From Desulfobulbus sp. (GTDB lineage: Bacteria; Desulfobacterota; Desulfobulbia; Desulfobulbales; Desulfobulbaceae), in contig JAQUEZ010000256.1 in NCBI GenBank assembly GCA_028684915.1, positions 1 to 8,417 on the forward strand: DNA of 8,417 nt, given 5' to 3'. The notes under the pieces are model-generated. The model searched no databases, was not told the origin of the DNA, and worked only from the letters and a program-made list of their open reading frames with translations. The translations under genes were made by a program, and so were the position numbers. Positions 5,909 through 8,417 of the stretch are shown piece after piece (position 1 is the stretch's first letter; the number at the start of each line of letters is the position of its first letter).

Positions 5909-7510
5909 TTAAGCAGCTTTCAGCAGCAATGGCTGTGTCCAAGTGCTTTCAAAGACAGCCTGGCCGAGGTTCTTGGTGTATTCAACCGCTCCGCCGATCT
6001 CGAAGGCGTCAACCACCGTTTGCTCTTCGGGGCTCATGTCGTGATAGGATTTTTGGCCATAATTCATCGGGAGCCATTCTCTCCCGAGACAGGCCGCTAC
6101 ATTGAATCTTCGCAGAATATTCTCATCGTTGAACGTCAGGTGCAGCGTTCCTTTTTTGTAAGCAGTCAGGGTAAAATAAGTGCTCTTGATCCCTCTATTC
6201 TGGCCACGGGCAAACGCTCTGTTGATGGAGTCGGAAATGCTGAGATAATGCGGGCTTCCATCAAAGTAGTTCATCACGATGTCAATGTCGCGCAAACTGG
6301 CATCAACTTGGTGATCGAGTTTCCATTCGGTCCTATCCATCCAGTCAAGGAAAGGCCCGTTGCCATGGCCACCATACACCGGAATAATCACCTTCTTGCC
6401 AACCCTGAAAGCATCATTTGTCTTCCATCCATTAAAGTAATGAATGTTGTCGGTGAAAACACCGTCATCCCAGCAATGTTTGATTGTGAATAAATCAAAT
6501 ACCTCAAGCACGGCTTTGGTCAGCGTGTCGTTGTATCCTGAAATCAAGTTCAATAAAAATCCACGAATATTGTTTTCTGTAAAGTCCATATTGGTGCGGT
6601 CTTTCACCATTTCCTCAAACTCATTCAACCGTTTCTTTGTCATACGTTTTTTGACCTCAGGAAGATCAAGAGTTTTCCGCCAAAAGTCGTGCCGGATACG
6701 TCGGATCGTGGTGTTGGTTGTTCCTTGCATCAACTTGGTTAAGGTGTCAGCTGTCCGAAGATACTTGTCGGGCTCTTTGTTTAGGCCAATATATTGCCCG
6801 ACCTTTTTATAATTTTGGTAATAGCCGACGATGGTCTCCATGGACAAAGCCACAATCTGATTAAACTCCGCGACTAATTCCTCAATATGCTTTCCATTTG
6901 CCACCTCATAATTTTCATCAACCTTGTCGTCAAACTCGGAAACCTTATCACCGCATCCGGCAAATAGGTCTTCCTCAACCTTCCGCTCGATCACAATATT
7001 AACCAGGACAACCTCGACGTTTGTCTTGCGTTCCGCGTTCTGAAAAGCCCCTGGGAGATATTCTGTCTCGGCGCCAAGCTCTTCCAATTTTTTTGCGAGC
7101 TCCTGCCTGCTCCTGGTGTGGGTATTACGCAAGGTTTCAGCATTCAACAAGCAGACGATCTGTCCGCTGTACATAATATCAATGGCCTTGAGAAGGTGCT
7201 TGTCACCATCCCCAAAAGGGGGATTCATCAAGATCAGGTCAAACTTATCCGGCCCATTGAAAGCCAGGAAATCATGGTCTATGACGGCAATGTTTTTGCC
7301 CCGCAAAGTTGCCCGTAGGTCGGGATCAATTTCAATGGCGGAAAACTTCCGTTTCGTGCCGTGGCGATCTTTAGTTTCAGAATAAACTTCTATGAGATCC
7401 GCTTTTCCAGCGGACGGTTCAAGAATATATTCAGGACATCCTTTAACTTTTTGGGCCATTTTCCGGCCCAGTTCCCTGGGTGTTGGGTAAAATGTGCTGT
7501 TATTGAACAT
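5909..7510 (-). CDS. DUF4942 DNA N6-adenine methyltransferase
   Basis: This 533-residue protein is a SAM-dependent DNA methylase fused to DUF4942, an arrangement known from phages and plasmids. The N-terminal Rossmann domain (about 1-180) shows motif I LEPSAGKADL (30-39), motif II AIEID (58-62), an acidic motif III around Asp80, and the catalytic motif IV NPPF (96-99), diagnostic of amino-methylases acting on adenine. DUF4942 covers about 210-500, with aromatic-rich stretches such as HYFNGWKTND and PHYLSISDSIN that may recognise DNA. The start has AAAGGAG eight bases upstream within a hairpin. No restriction endonuclease is adjacent, so it is probably an orphan methylase that could shield the element from host restriction or alter gene regulation. 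Target sequence cannot be predicted here. Confidence 0.9.
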   Translation of the reverse strand: MFNNSTFYPTPRELGRKMAQKVKGCPEYILEPSAGKADLIEVYSETKDRHGTKRKFSAIEIDPDLRATLRGKNIAVIDHDFLAFNGPDKFDLILMNPPFGDGDKHLLKAIDIMYSGQIVCLLNAETLRNTHTRSRQELAKKLEELGAETEYLPGAFQNAERKTNVEVVLVNIVIERKVEEDLFAGCGDKVSEFDDKVDENYEVANGKHIEELVAEFNQIVALSMETIVGYYQNYKKVGQYIGLNKEPDKYLRTADTLTKLMQGTTNTTIRRIRHDFWRKTLDLPEVKKRMTKKRLNEFEEMVKDRTNMDFTENNIRGFLLNLISGYNDTLTKAVLEVFDLFTIKHCWDDGVFTDNIHYFNGWKTNDAFRVGKKVIIPVYGGHGNGPFLDWMDRTEWKLDHQVDASLRDIDIVMNYFDGSPHYLSISDSINRAFARGQNRGIKSTYFTLTAYKKGTLHLTFNDENILRRFNVAACLGREWLPMNYGQKSYHDMSPEEQTVVDAFEIGGAVEYTKNLGQAVFESTWTQPLLLKAA

Positions 7511-7581
7511 TGTTTTATCTCCTTTCGAGATTTGTGCCCCTGTTCCGCGAGGCTGCCGGTTTCAAGGTTGTCCCTTGAGTT
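7511..7581 (-). ncRNA. Structured 5' leader, copy B
   Basis: This is the counterpart of the leader at 5611-5679. Stem 1 is TCAAGG/CCTTGA (7578-7573 with 7567-7562), stem 2 is GCCTC/GGGGC (7553-7549 with 7540-7536), and the Shine-Dalgarno hairpin ATCTC-GAAAG-GAGAT is at 7531-7517. Differences from copy A fall in the first loop (GACAA versus GGGAAA), the base before stem 2 and the spacer before ATG. Confidence 0.6.
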
Positions 7582-7587
7582 GATATA

Positions 7588-7658
7588 ATATTACACGATT
7601 TAATATAATTAATAAATCATTTTTTATCATTTATATTATATTTTAATCATTAAAATAG
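7588..7658 (-). promoter_or_regulatory. Promoter and AT-rich operator block, copy B
   Basis: A minus-strand TAATAT (7593-7588), again preceded by TG, is the probable -10. The block 7611-7644 equals 5709-5742 base for base. Outside the block the two copies drift, which suggests selection on, or recent copying of, the shared part. Confidence 0.6.
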
Positions 7659-7659
7659 G

Positions 7660-8055
7660 GCGAAAGACAAAGAGGCACTCTGAACAACTTATGAAAAGAT
7701 GGAGGTCTAGGTTGTGTTGTTATTATTTTATTGGAGTCAGGCAAGTGTGCTGGAGCTGCCCGTAGAAACGGAACAGGAGTAATAATCACAACGCCATCAA
7801 TTGACCTGGTACAGAAAAGTGGGCGTAAGGTTCCGTGGTTCAAAACTTATCGAACACAGATTATTTTGATACGTTGTTTTTGACATGAGTTTTGAAACAC
7901 TTTTTTTTAAAACAGCCAGCTTTTTACGGTTGGGTATTTTGTGTCTCAAATAGGATCGTTTCTGAGGCATTATTTTTAGACGTGACCAGCCCTAACCGGT
8001 TCGTGCGAACAGGAGAGGGTTTTACGCCTCCAACAAAGATATAAGCTTAACAACG
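7660..8055. other. Intergenic region without a supported gene
   Basis: About 400 bases with no frame I would call coding; the longest minus-strand frame (7643-7843) is rich in Pro and Arg, overlaps the AT-rich promoter block and has no ribosome site. Small local dyads occur, such as GTTCGTGCGAAC near 8000-8011 and GGAG/CTCC around 8012-8033, just before the terminator at 8056. They may belong to a short plus-strand RNA. Confidence 0.45.
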
Positions 8056-8104
8056 ACTCCCAGGATGCTGGTTATGATGCCTCGCATTTTGGGAGTTTTT
8101 TTTT
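8056..8104 (+). terminator. Strong Rho-independent terminator with no obvious gene upstream
   Basis: ACTCCCA (8056-8062) pairs with TGGGAGT (8090-8096), followed by nine T (8096-8104). An inner ATGC-CTC-GCAT hairpin lies in the loop. No plus-strand CDS precedes it, so it could end a small RNA. Confidence 0.65.
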
Positions 8105-8133
8105 GCTGAGAAAAGAAAAATGTTTTCAAGAAT

Positions 8134-8207
8134 GCCAGGAACGAGCTTAGGGGGCGTATTGTTGAATCAAATAAACCAACCTTTACGCCGGTTCCTCGTA
8201 AACTGGC
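8134..8207. repeat. Long imperfect stem-loop of unknown role
   Basis: Paired blocks in order are GCCAG (8134-8138) with CTGGC (8203-8207), ACGAG (8141-8145) with CTCGT (8195-8199), GGCGTA (8153-8158) with TACGCC (8184-8189), and GTTG (8161-8164) with CAAC (8177-8180). That makes 20 base pairs in a 74-base element with asymmetric bulges. It lies 90 bases from the IS end and could be a structured RNA, a recombination hairpin or a relic of another element. Confidence 0.5.
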
Positions 8208-8296
8208 TTAAGGCTGCCGCATCCAAATAAATGCATTCAAGGCTGGTAACATATGGAAATTATAAAGGATAAGGGCTCGATGCAAGAGGATAAATC

Positions 8297-8325
8297 GGCT
8301 CTTCGACGAATCAAGTGGATTTGAG
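8297..8325 (+). repeat. Terminal inverted repeat of an ISL3-type insertion sequence
   Basis: The sequence starting GGCTCTTCGACG and ending GTGGATTTGAG has the tip I associate with ISL3-family ends, and it aligns with the palindrome arm at 96-124. The element extends to the right beyond the window. The transposase stop codon lies inside this repeat. Confidence 0.55.
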
Positions 8326-8417
8326 TAAATTCTGTATCGGTGCGGCCAGCAGGTAGATGATGCTGATAAAGGTGTCGTCGTTTCTATATCCCCTGGCCCT
8401 GCATTTGGCCGCCTGGA
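8311..8417 (-). CDS. Transposase, C-terminal 34 residues (probably ISL3 family), cut by the window edge
   Basis: The minus-strand frame entering from the right edge encodes QAAKCRARGYRNDDTFISII and ends YLLAAPIQNLLKST before TGA at 8313-8311. The AKxRARGYRN-F--IIYL pattern is, from memory, the usual C-terminus of DDE transposases of the ISL3 group, which act by cut-and-paste on the element's own ends. It is partial only because the window stops, with the catalytic residues beyond it. The stop codon lies within the terminal repeat, as expected for a compact insertion sequence. Family assignment is moderate because only the tail is visible. Confidence 0.6.
   Translation of the reverse strand, partial: QAAKCRARGYRNDDTFISIIYLLAAPIQNLLKST

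Noticed and set aside
5840..6493. Long plus-strand open frame (217 codons) opposite the methylase gene
   Set aside because: It is antisense to the well-supported DUF4942 methylase, starts inside its terminator hairpin, and shows no recognisable protein pattern or ribosome site.
7643..7843. Minus-strand open frame of 66 codons
   Set aside because: Low-complexity Pro/Arg-rich product, no Shine-Dalgarno, and it overlaps the AT-rich operator block of the methylase gene.
8134..8207. Reading the long stem-loop as an integron attC site
   Set aside because: It lacks the RYYYAAC and GTTRRRY core sites at its ends, and no integrase or cassette pattern is present.
1..8417. CRISPR array or cas genes to pair with the AcrVA2-like gene
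   Set aside because: No regularly spaced direct repeats of 25-40 bp and no Cas-like protein occur on either strand.

Overview
The window reads as accessory DNA, most likely a stretch of plasmid or integrated plasmid, from a Gram-negative bacterium. The protein style fits Proteobacteria in the broad sense, perhaps a sulfate- or metal-reducing (Desulfobacterota-type) lineage, but no ribosomal or housekeeping gene fixes the host. Plasmid character is inferred from a ParA-type ATPase, a UmuDC cassette, a DUF4942 adenine methylase, two small proteins of families common on plasmids, and insertion-sequence ends at both edges.

Left part (1-1941). A ParA-family ATPase on the minus strand loses its C-terminus where it runs into a perfect 25-bp inverted repeat that looks like a pair of ISL3-type insertion-sequence ends. 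A divergent, AT-rich intergenic region with palindromic ATGAT/ATCAT repeats separates it from a complete HU-like nucleoid protein, which is followed by a terminator. After another AT-rich block and two nested palindromes come umuD and umuC (1501-3185), overlapping by one base and encoding an intact error-prone polymerase V.

Middle (3186-4973). An AT-rich hairpin lies between umuC and a convergent minus-strand operon. The operon runs from a DUF7673-type protein with a CxxC...CxxC zinc knuckle, through a small coupled ORF, to a 360-residue protein that aligns by eye with AcrVA2, the inhibitor of type V-A (Cas12a) CRISPR biogenesis. This is the most notable gene here.

Right part (5259-7659). 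Two independent minus-strand units follow: a 102-residue conserved plasmid protein and a 533-residue DUF4942 DNA N6-adenine methylase. Each carries nearly the same control cassette: a shared 34-bp AT-rich block, a TAATAT -10 element, a leader of about 70 nt with three conserved hairpins (the last holding the Shine-Dalgarno), and a GC-rich terminator-like hairpin after the gene. The duplication of this cassette in front of unrelated proteins suggests a common regulatory circuit.

Right edge (7660-8417). I see no convincing gene from 7660 to about 8296. It holds a strong plus-strand terminator, a long imperfect stem-loop, and then the end and last 34 codons of an ISL3-like transposase. Taken together, the window looks like an IS-bounded block carrying partition, DNA-packaging, mutagenic repair, DNA methylation and probable anti-CRISPR functions, a mix expected in the establishment or leading region of a mobile plasmid. 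That last point is inference; no oriT or relaxase is visible here.
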